From positions 9,988,226-10,052,225 of the forward strand of contig NC_069090.1 in NCBI RefSeq assembly GCF_947172395.1: a stretch of DNA of 64,000 nt, written 5' to 3'. The first letter of the stretch is position 1. Each line of letters begins with the position of its first letter. Positions 38,783-49,746 of the stretch are shown in pieces. The DNA comes from Bicyclus anynana. Its lineage: Eukaryota; Arthropoda; Insecta; Lepidoptera; Nymphalidae. A program made the translations under genes and the position numbers. The notes beneath the pieces were generated by a model. That model saw only the letters and a program-made list of their open reading frames with translations, made no database searches and was not told where the DNA came from.

Positions 38783-39038
38783 AGTTAGCCCTTGACTACA
38801 ATCTCACCTTATGGTAAGTGATGATGTAATCTAATAAGCGGGCTAACTTGTTAGGAGGAGGATGAAAATCCTCACCCCTTTCGGTTTCTACATAACATCA
38901 TACCGGAACGCTGCGTCTTTGCCGGTAGGGTGGTAACTAGCCACGGCCGCAGCCTCAACCGCAACCGCCCCAGCCGGGGATCGAACCCAGGACCGTCTTG
39001 TAAATCAACCGTGCATAACACTGCGCCACGAAGGCCTC
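38783..39038 (-). mobile_element. tRNA-derived SINE family B
   Basis: Same order as 32521-32825, with a better-kept head at the right: GGGGATCGAACCCAGGACC, TAACACTGCGCCACGAAGGCC. Confidence 0.83.
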
Positions 39039-39439
39039 CAAAAAAAAGTAAAGAAAAAGTATCTAAATAATGCTGACAGATCTGTCGTGCTGGGCGGAAG
39101 AGTATTTCATTATCAGGTAAAAACCATCGACGATACAACCCAGCGTCGCGTGACATTCGATTAAAAAAAAAATAACCAAAAATTGCACAACTTTTTCTCT
39201 CACAATACGAATCCAAGGTCACCACACGAAATCTAAACAGATACGTTGCGACAGACATTCTTTTAGGGTTCTGTAGGTACCTAAACGTGTTGCCAAAACC
39301 TCTAAATCAACCTGTTCAGAGAGAAGTTCTGTGCCCTAATTCTTCTGCACTCGCCCATAGGTACGCGGTGACGCTACTGCGTCCGATTATGGCGCCTACA
39401 ACAAATAAACAACCAGAAAAATAATCCTCTAATTACCTT

Positions 39440-39905
39440 ATGTATAGGTACGTTTTTTGATTGGGGAAGAAAAAGTTTCTTCAGACAAACCTCTAACGGC
39501 TGAGGCTTGCTAAAATATTTATTAGTCCCCCTTGCAGCCCGGTCAGCATGGAACTGATTTGCATTTCTTCATGCTGAACACACCACACATGTTCCATGTT
39601 CGAGTCTCTGAGGCTCCCTGCTTCAGCCTTCGGGACCCTTTAGGCGATGGTTCTGCGCTCGCCCAAAACCCTCGCTGACGCCGCTGAGGTCTCATTAAGG
39701 AGCCTACGGCACTTACGGAAAAAAGAAACATGCTCTATGTCCTATTCTTCATCCTTCCCACTTTCTTTACTTTCGAACCTCTTCTCTGGGCAACAAGAGG
39801 GGTACATCGAGGTTTTTAGGGTCTATGTGGACCCTGCTCTTAAATCTACGCAACACACACATTCAAATAACGCATGTCTAATGCTGTCTTCATCGCTTTG
39901 CCTTG
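39440..39905 (-). other. Unclassified ORF-like repeat fragment
   Basis: The minus strand has an open stretch including SLMRPQRRQRGFWASAEPSP ending at 39543; the region looks decayed and repeat-like rather than an exon. I do not recognise a domain. No splice sites connect it to Lim1. It could be part of a LINE or a degenerate insertion. Confidence 0.3.
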
Positions 39906-40370
39906 TTTAGGTACCCATAGATACCTAACTATCTATCTATCTGTCTTTAAAACTGAACAAACACTTTCATAATAAGAAAATGCAAAAACAAAAAAGTTGA
40001 AGAACCCTCAATTAAATATCGCAACCGATCCACAGTTTTTTGGCACATTTTTTAGTAAAATACAATTTAAAGTTCACGGGTTAAATGAACTTCTCAGTTT
40101 TTTAATTTTAAATCATATGCAAACAGTAACAGTGAAATACCTACCAGCCGCCGTCAATTTCACGCCATTTAGCTCAGCACAATGCAAAGTGCAGCAAGAA
40201 ACAAAATAATCCGAAAAAAACATTGGTAGGTACGTTATTTGCACCGACTCTACCAAACGAGAATATCCGACTAAAAGACGTTTAGGAAAATTATATTCTG
40301 AGAATTCGATAGTTAATCGTAGTTTCGTTTAGTAACAGTTATCTCTAACGGATTTATTAAACGCATTATT

Positions 40371-40439
40371 GCCCGGGTAGCAAAAAAATTAAAAAAAACA
40401 AGACAGTTGTTTTTTTTTATTTTGTCCTAATATCCGGGC
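40371..40439. repeat. Imperfect long hairpin, GCCCGG ends
   Basis: GCCCGG and CCGGGC close arms of about 30 nt that include AAAAAAAACAA and TTGTTTTTTTT. Resembles a minimal MITE. Confidence 0.6.
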
Positions 40440-40689
40440 ATATGAACTACACGATTGACTAAGAAGTTCTTGGAACAAATACACTTGTCAAAGTTTATCT
40501 TGGGTTGAAAATAAACTTCATTCTCATCATCTTAATCATGGTATTGTTTTCATTTTATACAATTAGATAAAGGTACTTTTTGTTTATCAAAAGTCCTACG
40601 TATAACTTTCCTCCTTATTATAAAGTTTTCGTTTGACCCTTGTGAACAAATCAAGAGGATTTGTTTTTTTCAAGTTTTATTACATAACA

Positions 40690-40732
40690 TCACGTGAGAT
40701 TGTAGTCAAGGGTAAGTAACTTGTAAAAAAAA
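40690..40732 (+). mobile_element. SINE family B tail fragment
   Basis: GTGAGATTGTAGTCAAGGG then AACTTGTAAAAAAAAAA is the tail end of the family in plus orientation. Confidence 0.6.
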
Positions 40733-42347
40733 AAGTCAGTTTTAAGAGCGATATTACCATACCGTTATTCGTACCTATTTAATGAACTAGATGCTTCTAA
40801 AGTTTCCTCAGAGCACGACCCCAGAGCGACTACTAATAACTTACTAATAACCCCCCAAAAAGCTCGAACCAAATTACGCTAAACGCCGGACTTAACCCTC
40901 GAATCGTCGCCGACAATTACGGTTAATAAATAATAATTTAAATAATAAGCGTATACAAAAAGTTGTTGGGAGCGCCAGTTTACAACGAGCTTCGTCTGTT
41001 ACTATATTGGGAACAAATTGTTCTAGCGCGTCATATTCGATAGTCCCAACTCATGTGGTCGATCTTACAAACGCTGCGCACGTCCTATAATGGCGACCGG
41101 CAACAATCGCGCGGCACAGACGATTATAACGATTATTGTCGATAACTTGTATCGACACCGGCTATTTGGTTAGTCCGTCGATTATCGATAATTTGCCCTC
41201 GAGGTACGCTCCTGACGTTGTAAATCGCTGACCGATTAGTTTTTTACCTGTTTTGATTGCACTACGCAGTTTAGTACACCTGACTACATATTTCCGATAA
41301 ACGTAGCAAACGGCAACGGTGATTTCCTCATATGATACCTACCATATTTTTTAAAAGAAAAAGTTAGATTGGTATTTTAAATCGTATCTATGAACTAATA
41401 TCAAACCAAAGGTTAACAATATATATCCAAACCATACAAGTATTTAGAAGAACATGTTATTCAGTTGATAGCTAAATGGTTTTTCTCCGGAAATGGAGAA
41501 ACTTTGAAAAATAATGATTAAAAGAGGGAAGAGAAAATATCTAGCACACAGAGATTACTCAAAAATCAAGAGAGAAGGTAACTTCAGTCAATGCAATGGA
41601 TGTGCCCTGCCAAACAGCAAAAGTCCAGAGGAACATTTCCTCATAAATATATGTACCTATGTATACAATTTATTATATAATAATATGTCTTCTAGCTCTA
41701 TCTATGGCATGTGGAGTGAAAAATAGGACAAGGCTTTTTTTATATGGACGTTGACATAGTTATTTAGTTAAATATACACATAACGATTTAGTGTTATACG
41801 TTCCTGAATATTTGCACATTAAATTCAAATATCAATAAACTACTCATTACAATAAACCTAAAGGAAGCTAACGTGTAGGTACGTGTATTTTGTCAGATAG
41901 GCTTACCTACTACAAAGAAGAAAGAGGAAAGTTTTTCAATTAGTAAACACATGCAAGAAATGTTGATACAGATATACATAAAGTAAACACATCTATAAAA
42001 TCAGAAATTTACTAAGATAATCTTGTAAGTGATTTGATACGAGTAAAACATTTATTGAAAATTATTCTAATACGTATAGTCGGGATGTATAAAGCCCGAG
42101 GTAACCGTTAAAACGCATCATCGCCAATGTTTTAGTAGCAATAATTCTATTCCACGAGTCCATATAAAATAGAAACTCGGGACTCGCGAGCTTTCAAAAA
42201 CGCTACATTAAAAGATCATAAAACTCGAAACATAAACGTTTAGTGCTACGACTTTACGATCACGCTACCTATCGATCGTTTTAACGATAAATAAAAATTA
42301 ATGGCCAGACAGGACGGAATCGCAGTGGCCATGTTAGAGCCGGCTAT

Positions 42348-42357
42348 CCTTATAAGG
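42348..42357. promoter_or_regulatory. CArG-box match inside a larger dyad
   Basis: CCTTATAAGG fits CC(A/T)6GG, the SRF/MADS site consensus. Around it, GGCTA and TAGCC, then GCCATG and CATGGC, are arranged symmetrically (about 42329-42373). A consensus match alone is weak evidence of function. Confidence 0.3.
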
Positions 42358-42424
42358 TCTAGCCACATGGCTTAGTTCCTGTTATCGTACTGTGTTTTTA
42401 AAGAAACTTATTTGTTAAACCTAT

Positions 42425-42474
42425 AGTGTGGCAAAATGCTCATAGCGTTCATGCTATGAGCATTTTGCCGCACT
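42425..42474. repeat. Hairpin with 22-bp arms
   Basis: AGTGTGGCAAAATGCTCATAGC pairs with the sequence ending at 42474 with one mismatch; the loop is 6 nt. Could be a MITE relic or a small-RNA-like hairpin. Confidence 0.75.
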
Positions 42475-42740
42475 CACGAAAAAAGTTGATAATTCGTAAA
42501 TCAATCGTCCGTTAAGTTTGCCAATTTTATTAGCTGCTAGGTATTATTATTTAATAGAAAACCTAACATAAGTGCGGCCGCTAGAAGAGGAGGCGGCAAA
42601 TTGCTAAGCGCGCGCACACTAGGGTTAAGAACGCTAAAATCGTATAGGTATAGGTACGTCTATCAGAAAAGTACACAAAAGCATAACAATCAAAACACAA
42701 ATACATCCTAATATATCCTTCAACACAGAATATCTAATCC

Positions 42741-42925
42741 TGCAACATTATAAACGCAAAAGTTTGAATGGATGTTTGTTACTCTTTCATGCAAAAACTA
42801 TTAAATTTGGAATGGTGATAGATTAAATTTGCGATTAAGGCATAAATACTTTCTATGCCGAAATCAAAAATTGAAATTCGAAAAATATTCCGGCTCCCGC
42901 GGGATTTGTGAAAAACTGAGTTTTA
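42741..42925 (+). mobile_element. Helitron-like fragment
   Basis: ACATTATAAACGCAAAAGTTTG, GGATGTTTGTTACTC and GGCTCCCGCGGGATTTGTGA resemble, in order, the reverse complement of 49519-49746 and other members. Confidence 0.5.
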
Positions 42926-43321
42926 CCCGGACTATGTCGCAGGATCTCAAGATCATTTTTGCTTAAGGGATGAAAATTATCATATTTAATTAAATTAAAT
43001 AAATTGGGTAACACATACCAGTCGAGTTGCCTTAAAATGTGCTTTTATTTAATATTTTAGACAAGAGAAAATATTTACAGAGAAAAAAGATTTTAACTTT
43101 TATTTTTTTTTAATAACGAAAAAAATACAAAAGAAAAAACCATTTATTGCAGGAAACAAAAAAAAAGAACCGCAAATTCTACCATCAAATTTTTTATTTT
43201 ATTTTAATCGATTTCATTTGTGCAAAGACACGGGTATTAATAATAATCGAGTCTGAAAACACAGCCGCTATTAACTCGATCGGTCCCGTCGGCTGCAGCA
43301 GCCTCCCCCGCAGCTACCGGC

Positions 43322-43345
43322 GGGAGGGGGAAGGGGAGGGGGAGG
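43322..43345 (+). other. G-quadruplex-forming motif
   Basis: Four G-runs (3, 5, 4 and 5 Gs) are separated by only one or two As, an ideal intrastrand G4 pattern. It lies on the template strand of Lim1, in the large intron, within a local GC-rich patch. Confidence 0.75.
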
Positions 43346-43492
43346 CAAATAGGATTCTATCGCTCTCTTCCATTCCACGCTGTTCGCGTCCCGACTAGTG
43401 ATGCGACGTGATCCATCATCCGACTACGTTACGACGTTCAAAAACATCGCTTTTACGAAATAACGTACCTATATTCTACTTTTTTCATGGAC

Positions 43493-43606
43493 GCATAATT
43501 AACCGCGGACGCCCGTGTCGTGTGCCCGGGAAATCATATTTTTTTTCGGGATAAAAGTAGCCTGTTCTACTCCAACGTCAAAAATAGATTGATATGTCCT
43601 TAACGG
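43493..43606 (-). mobile_element. Helitron-like fragment, reversed
   Basis: CCGCGGACGCCCGTGTCGTG, then GGGATAAAAGTAGCCTGTTC, is typical of the reversed 3' end of these elements. Confidence 0.55.
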
Positions 43607-43679
43607 AAGGATCGGAACTAAATATGAATGGAAACCTTGTTGATCATATTAACATTGGATTCTATTTTAATTATTTCTA

Positions 43680-44073
43680 CCCGACTGCAAGAAAGGTTAT
43701 GTTTTCACGCGTATCTTGTATGTGTGTATGTAAGTATGTATGTAGGTAATATTCTTTATTACCTCATATCTTCCAAACCGCTAAACGGATAGGTATACGT
43801 AATTAAGATATCGTTAGATTTGTCTTGAATAACCCAAGTGTTCTTAGATAGGTAAAATTAAAAAAAAGTCAACAGGACGACTGCGGGACGCTATAGATTC
43901 GAGGTGAAAAAAATCATTTTATACGATTTTTACGATATGGGTATCAAATTCAAGGGTTTATCAAGAAGATTTCAAAATGGTATATCATGGCCATATTAAA
44001 AAAGTACAATTACTAAAACGTTATTTATTAATCGCTATACAAAATTTTGGTGCGAGCAGGTTAGGCAGTCCGA
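43680..44073. mobile_element. Harbinger-like element, second copy of the 14219 family
   Basis: Collinear with 14219-14635 throughout (CCCGACTGCAAGAAAGGTTA, AACCCAAGTGTTCTTAGATA, TATGGGTATCAAATTCAAGG). The right terminus is mutated (GCAGTCCGA), so it is probably immobile. Confidence 0.82.
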
Positions 44074-45342
44074 ATTAAATTTTTTTTTTAACTATTGATT
44101 TGTCTATCGGTTGGTAAACCACAAGCTTTTGGCATCTCGTCTAAAAATTTTTTAGCACGATAGTACCACGACAGTACCTACGTCACATCACTAATAGCGA
44201 CATGACTGTAGTTATAACTATACAATTCAAATGAGATCTTATTGCCACAGGGTAAGGATTAAATTCCCTCGCCCTCGCAGTGTTTGCGGTTCAATGGTTT
44301 TGTTTACGTCTGTAATTTCGTGTTTTATACTTTTTTCTCAGTTGACATTCGTGTCGAGCGGAGTTCGTGAATACTTTTACTGAAAATGTAGTTTTCCTCC
44401 GGACATGAAAAAATGTGACATGAAAACTACGTTTTCATTGCACTGAAGGGAATTTCGCGAATAATAAAATTACTGTGGAAAATTTCATGAAAATGTTCTG
44501 AACTCTTATACTGTAGGTAAATATTTTTTGTTAAGAATTTTTTTTACTAAAATTGATTAAAATTTGATATTGTTAGATACTTATTTATATAACGATATAA
44601 ACGAATTTATTTAAATATCATTATACATAATTGCAAAACTCCTGTCAGAGTAATTGTAAAGGTTTCAGTACTAAGCCGCTAAATCCATTTGGATGAATAT
44701 ATAGGTTTCGTGGAGAACCTGTTCCTTATTTCAAATGTTTTATTATCTCTTAATAAAAGCAAGATTGTAGTTTTCCGTCATCATCTGTTTTTAGAGACAA
44801 ATACATCAAAAAACAACAACAAAACAAACAAACAAAGCTTTGGTAAAACCAAAAATTTTTTTTTGTCACCTTTAACCCTACATTCGCAGTTGGTTAAGGT
44901 GCCTGGTATAAACAGTTTACATTCTTTTATAGTAGTAGATGACAGAATAATAGTGGAAAACCATGGCTTAGGTATCACAAAACTATACTTAGGACCACAC
45001 TCTAAAAGCACGTAGGCCTTGCGCCTGTTAACATCAAGCTAGCTGTAGCTAAGCTACATGTGATTCCAACTATACCCTTTATATTGGAATGCAGGTATCC
45101 TGCTTGGCGACTGAAATAAGTACAGTGGTACTTCCCCAAACAACCTGTCACAAATAGCTCTACTAACGCTACTAAGCCAATGATATATCCGCATAGATAC
45201 GTTCCTTCTTCTGTCATCAGACTGTATGCCATTAAACATAATAGTTCGACAGTTGAAATTTTTACAGATGATGTATTTGTTTATGCGTGTTGCTGTAGAA
45301 CCTAAGTTCTAAAAACTAAATAATATCTATAAATTTATTTAA

Positions 45343-45539
45343 GGGGGCTCCTATACAACAAACGTAATTATTTTGCCGTTTTTATCGAGTCCGACTTAAA
45401 TTTGACCGGTCATTTATAAGGCTAGCTACAGATAAACTCCATTAATTCTATAAAGCACTGTGCACATTACAATTTATTAGTCGAGCCAAAGATAATGTGC
45501 ACATTGCACACTCCGTTTCTTTTATAGAAGGGTCCCCCA
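45343..45539. mobile_element. Possible small TIR element
   Basis: GGGGGCTCCTATA at the left and TATAGAAGGGTCCCCC at the right are imperfect inverted repeats. Inside, TGTGCACATTA and TAATGTGCACA form a second inverted pair. Confidence 0.4.
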
Positions 45540-45999
45540 GACCCCAGCCAAGATGGTTGAGCGGATACCCCGTCCCCTGCACGGCACGAGTATGGCCCGA
45601 TAACGCTTATCAATCAAACACACGCGCAAGCTTCTATTACACTACAAAATGCGAGTAAAAGGATATTGCTATGGGTGCGTAGGGGGAAATAATCTTGCTT
45701 TTTTTAACCAACTTCAAAAAGTCTTTGTATTTAACTTTGTATGTATGTTGGACCACAATTGACTGAAAATTACGAACTGATTTTTATTGGGTTTTCGTTG
45801 AATGATTTTGAAAATATGCATTAATTTTGTCATCATTGTCATGATTATCAGCCGATGGACCTCCCAAAATGAGTCCCAAAAAGATGTTGAGTCGCTTACA
45901 ACCAACGGAATCCTTGCGTTTGATTTAGTTAGTCTACGAGTAGGTACCTATTGTGGATTCGACCAATAACTGCGTTTTCTTAATCGGTGCGGAGTTTCC

Positions 46000-46180
46000 A
46001 ATTCAGCACCTTGATAACTAGCCATCCATCCATCGGCTATTTGAACTATGCCCTCTGCTACGAGTAAGCTATTGGCTTGCTGAACTATGTCAATAACTTT
46101 GCTTATTCTGCGGATTTCCTCATTTTTGATTCATTCATGCAGTCACCTAAGTTCTAACGTACATAGCATACAAATATCTT
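46000..46180 (-). mobile_element. RTE-like LINE ORF fragment, reversed
   Basis: CCATCGGCTATTTGAACTATG, CCCTCTGCTACGAGTAAGC and TGAACTATGTCAATAACTTT are the reverse complement of the region 5' to the tail seen at 30870-31000. Strongly decayed. Confidence 0.5.
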
Positions 46181-46292
46181 TTTTGTTCAGGTCAGACGAT
46201 ACAACACCACCAGGTAGTAACGGTGATAACATAGAAAATATGTTCTCCGAGAAACGGAAAGGTATAGCTATACGAACTTATTGGTGACTCCA

Positions 46293-46340
46293 CTTCCACA
46301 TATTTTATTTTAAGATACTTTAAAATAAAATATGTGGAAG
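46293..46340. repeat. Perfect hairpin with 21-bp arms
   Basis: CTTCCACATATTTTATTTTAA and its exact complement flank a 6-nt loop. Confidence 0.8.
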
Positions 46341-47458
46341 CGTAGGGTAGTTGAACAAACACTCGCGGTCCGCTGCGGGCTGTTTGTCTTGCAACAAATA
46401 CGGGGCGCCCCGGATATTGTTTTTGTTTAGATTGGCTACGCTCTGACGCTTCTATAACATGTTAGCCTGGTACTTTGCTAACTGAGTTCAAAAAAAGATG
46501 AGTGTGGGTAAAGTGATAGATGGGAAGGTAATCCACCAATTTATAAATTAATGCTATTAGGTAGATATTTTTAATAAGGCCAGCTGGACCCCACGGTTCA
46601 AACTCCATAATTGGCTGCGGTATTTTACCGTCAAACTTGCAGCCTTGAAAGCAGTGGCTCTATAAACTATAGAAAGTAGACTCCTTAGATGCAAAAACGT
46701 AATGCCTACCCTGAAGTGTCATTACTCATTACCTACCTGCATTGGAGAAGGAATTTTCCATTTTGTTACCATATAGTGCTTCAAAGAATGAGGTTCGTCT
46801 GGCATGCAGGCTCTCTTTCAATGAAGGAAGAATCGTCTACTAAATAATATAAGTCCGTGTCAAAAACTGTTACAAACGGATAAGGACAGATAGCATCTCC
46901 CTCTCCCTCTTGTGCAGTGAACTAATACAGATAATATATGATATGGCAAACAAGTAATCGTTTCCACTAGCTAAACTAAGCCCCCGAAGGAGATTAACCG
47001 AGCTGATCCCCTGCAAGGGTAAAACGCGAGAGCTTTTGCTGCAAATACGTATAGGTGCCTACTCAACTCGTTTCATTTAACCGACTTCAGAAAATGACGT
47101 TGTTTTCGACCCTTAGGTCTATGTCTAGGTAATGTTTACTTGTATGCACTGTATGTATGATTTTGTAAACCTATGTAAGTTTTGTGAAAATTCTGCATTT
47201 TTGTAAAAACTACTGGATCGATTTAGATAGGGATTCGTTAATTGCATATTTTTAAGGACGGCAGTTAGTACTGTAAATTTTTCCATTAATAATTTTTAAA
47301 TTAATAACCGGTACCACATGAGGCCCTAGAGATTTTGATTGATGACATTTTGACTCCACCACACCATACATTGCGAATTGGTGGGTTATGACCAACAGTA
47401 AAATATTTTTATTAAGACCCCAAAATGAATTCCAATTCGTGGGTATATCATATTTTTA

Positions 47459-47496
47459 ACAGTCAATTTTGACTGTCAATTTTGACTGTCAATTTC
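47459..47496. repeat. Short tandem repeat of GTCAATTTTGACT
   Basis: The 13-bp unit, itself almost palindromic, occurs nearly three times in a row. Confidence 0.8.
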
Positions 47497-49254
47497 AACA
47501 TTCCATATTTTTCCAATCATTATTTGTTCGCGATTTCATTACAGCATTTTCGCGTTTTTCATTCCATTACGCTTGTCCCAATTTCCTGCGGGTATTTATT
47601 TACGCGTATTATTCCAGTAACAATGTCTAAACACAATTACCCTGTGCAAATAGACGGCGCCGCCGGCGAGCACATGTTGTGGGTAGGCGCGGGTAAACAA
47701 GACAACCAAATTGATAGCTATGCTACCCTCATATTATCAAAAAACGCTACACACGCGTTAAAAATGTATTAAAAATTGCTTAACAATAAATGTATACGTA
47801 TATGGCATATTTTTTATAATATTTAGAACATCGTCATAAAATCATCACATAAAATCGACAAAATAAAACATGATATTCAAATCACGTAATATTAAGGATT
47901 TTTTACGCATAACTCTAATGATTAGATGTAATGCGCCAATTTGGCTATAGTTGATTGACCAATAGCCCTGTCTGCTTTTCTACGAGGCAACACACTGGAA
48001 CAATGAATTGCTATGTAGGGTGATACTGCCACAAACCGCCATACGTGAGTCAATCCAGACCATTTAAACACCAAATGACAATTTAAACATGAAAAAATCT
48101 GTTTTAAAAATGATCATTAGTAAATTTAAAAAATCATTTATCTCATGGAATAGAATTGAACTTTTAACCAATATTTAAAACTAAAATGATAAACAAAGCC
48201 GAAGACGATACAGTAGCGTAAACAGAATACATTAAAACAGAGTACATACTAATCAACCTTCTAAAAAAACCAGTAATACCGGATCTAGTATTACTGACAG
48301 ACGGAAGAACGAGAATACGGCTCAAATTACAGGATTATAATTAACAAAAGGTATCAAAAACTCAACAGGCCTTTTCAAAAATGTTTAAACAGATATCAAA
48401 CCCACAATCATAATATTTGTACGTACTTTTGTATTTAATTTCCCTAAACTTTCGTGTCTTGTCTACACGGTCCGTCATTTTTTTACCCTCGCGTCAAGGT
48501 GTTGTCTACGACAAGCCGTAAAAAAATAAAAAAAGATGTCTATGGCACTACCGCGTGGAGTCGTAGCTAATGTGTAATGCGGTTGGGTTTTTGTCCAACG
48601 CCTTGATCTTTTTTGTTTCTTTTTTCTCTCAGATTCGGTTACGGTTCGTATTGATCGAGAAATCAGATTTCGAAATGGGTGCTCAGAATTTTATTGTTGC
48701 CACGATACGTTCTTAAACAATAAAAAACGCATTTTAAACTGAGAATGCAATTCTCACATGTCACGTTCAGAAATTGAAGGGGACCCTGGTCTGGTCGTGT
48801 TTTAGAAATGTAATTATTCAACATCGATTGGGTTCGACCTGAGGTGAGGACAATAAAAGACCTAATTTATTTTTTCGTACAGCAATATTACCTTCGATTG
48901 CAAACGTGATATCGTGTGTAGTTGTTTGATTGAAGTTGCGTAAACTATGCTTTTGATTTGAACCAATTTCAAACCAATTTAGTTGTTGACATATTTTGTA
49001 ACACTGACCATTCGTGTGATAACTGAGGTCACTAAGTTTCCCTTCTATCAGAATTTTATTTTAAAGATGTCATCACAATAGAATCAACTATTATGACTTC
49101 TATTTATTAAAACCTAAGAACTTCCATAATTTTACGAGGCTTATCGGTAACCTTAATAAACTCATAATTACGACTTATTCCTGTAATGGTCATAAAATTA
49201 AAACATGAAGGTGTTAAAACTTAAAATTAAATAAAACACCAATAAAGTACTCAC

Positions 49255-49463
49255 AATGCGTCGGCGCCTTCCCCGCTAAGTAATCCTCTTTACATATAAA
49301 TTTGTTGTCGTCTAGCACGTACAATTCTTCACCAGTGGACAGTTGCTTCCTGCAGACTAAGCAGGTGAAGCAATTCAGGTGGAACACCTTTTCCCGTGCT
49401 TTCCTAACTAGATCTGATGGGGATATTCCGTGACCGCAGCCGCTGCATTTTGTACCGTAACGT
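49255..49463 (-). CDS. Lim1: Lim1 coding exon with LIM domain 2
   Basis: This exon encodes 69 whole codons flanked by split codons and contains the second LIM domain. In protein numbering the zinc ligands are C62, C65, H84, C87, C90, C93, C113 and D116, a complete set. The opening RYGTKCSGC and the stretch STGEELYV followed by FICKEDYL are strongly conserved in Lhx1/Lhx5 proteins. The acceptor is TTTGCAG before the exon and the donor is GTGAGT after it. The first base completes Arg56 with the previous exon; the last base (T) joins CT of the linker exon to make Ser. Codon use is not GC-biased, in contrast to the LIM1 exon. A Helitron-like element begins about 55 bp upstream of the exon in gene orientation (49519-49746). 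No disruption was seen. Confidence 0.95.
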
Positions 49464-49518
49464 CTGCAAACAATGTATTCTCAAGTTAAATAAATAATAA
49501 CCTTTTTTTATTTTTATA

Positions 49519-49746
49519 CTAGTGGACACCCGCGACTTCGACTTGGATTTCAGTTTTTCGCAAATCTCGGAAAATCCATGGATTTTTTCGGAATAAATGG
49601 TAGTTAAAAGCCCATATGTTAATCCCGGGTAGGTATTGTCTATCATCGTTTTAAATTTCAGTTAAATCGGTTCAGTACTGGCGGCGTCAAAAAGTAACAA
49701 ACATCCAAAGGAACATCCATACAAACTTTCGCGTTTATAATATTTA
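49519..49746 (-). mobile_element. Helitron-like element near the LIM2 exon
   Basis: Plus strand starts CTAGTGGACACCCGCGACTT and ends ACTTTCGCGTTTATAATATT, so the element reads on the minus strand and ends in CTAG. It lies about 55 bp upstream of the LIM2 exon acceptor in gene orientation. Confidence 0.7.

Larger units (their letters stand above)
20794..49254 (-). other. Lim1: Lim1 28.5-kb intron between LIM2 and linker exons
   Basis: Begins GTGAGT and ends TTGTTCCAG. It holds the listed SINEs, LINE ends and MITEs. Stretches with nothing supportable are 21000-24280, 25450-26440, 28110-30700, 37050-38780 and 47830-49250. AT-rich low-complexity sequence lies at 29220-29460. No convincing internal gene on either strand. 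Confidence 0.85.

Noticed and set aside
47482..47772. 96-aa plus ORF
   Set aside because: Starts in a short tandem repeat; no recognisable domain and the flanks are AT-rich intron.
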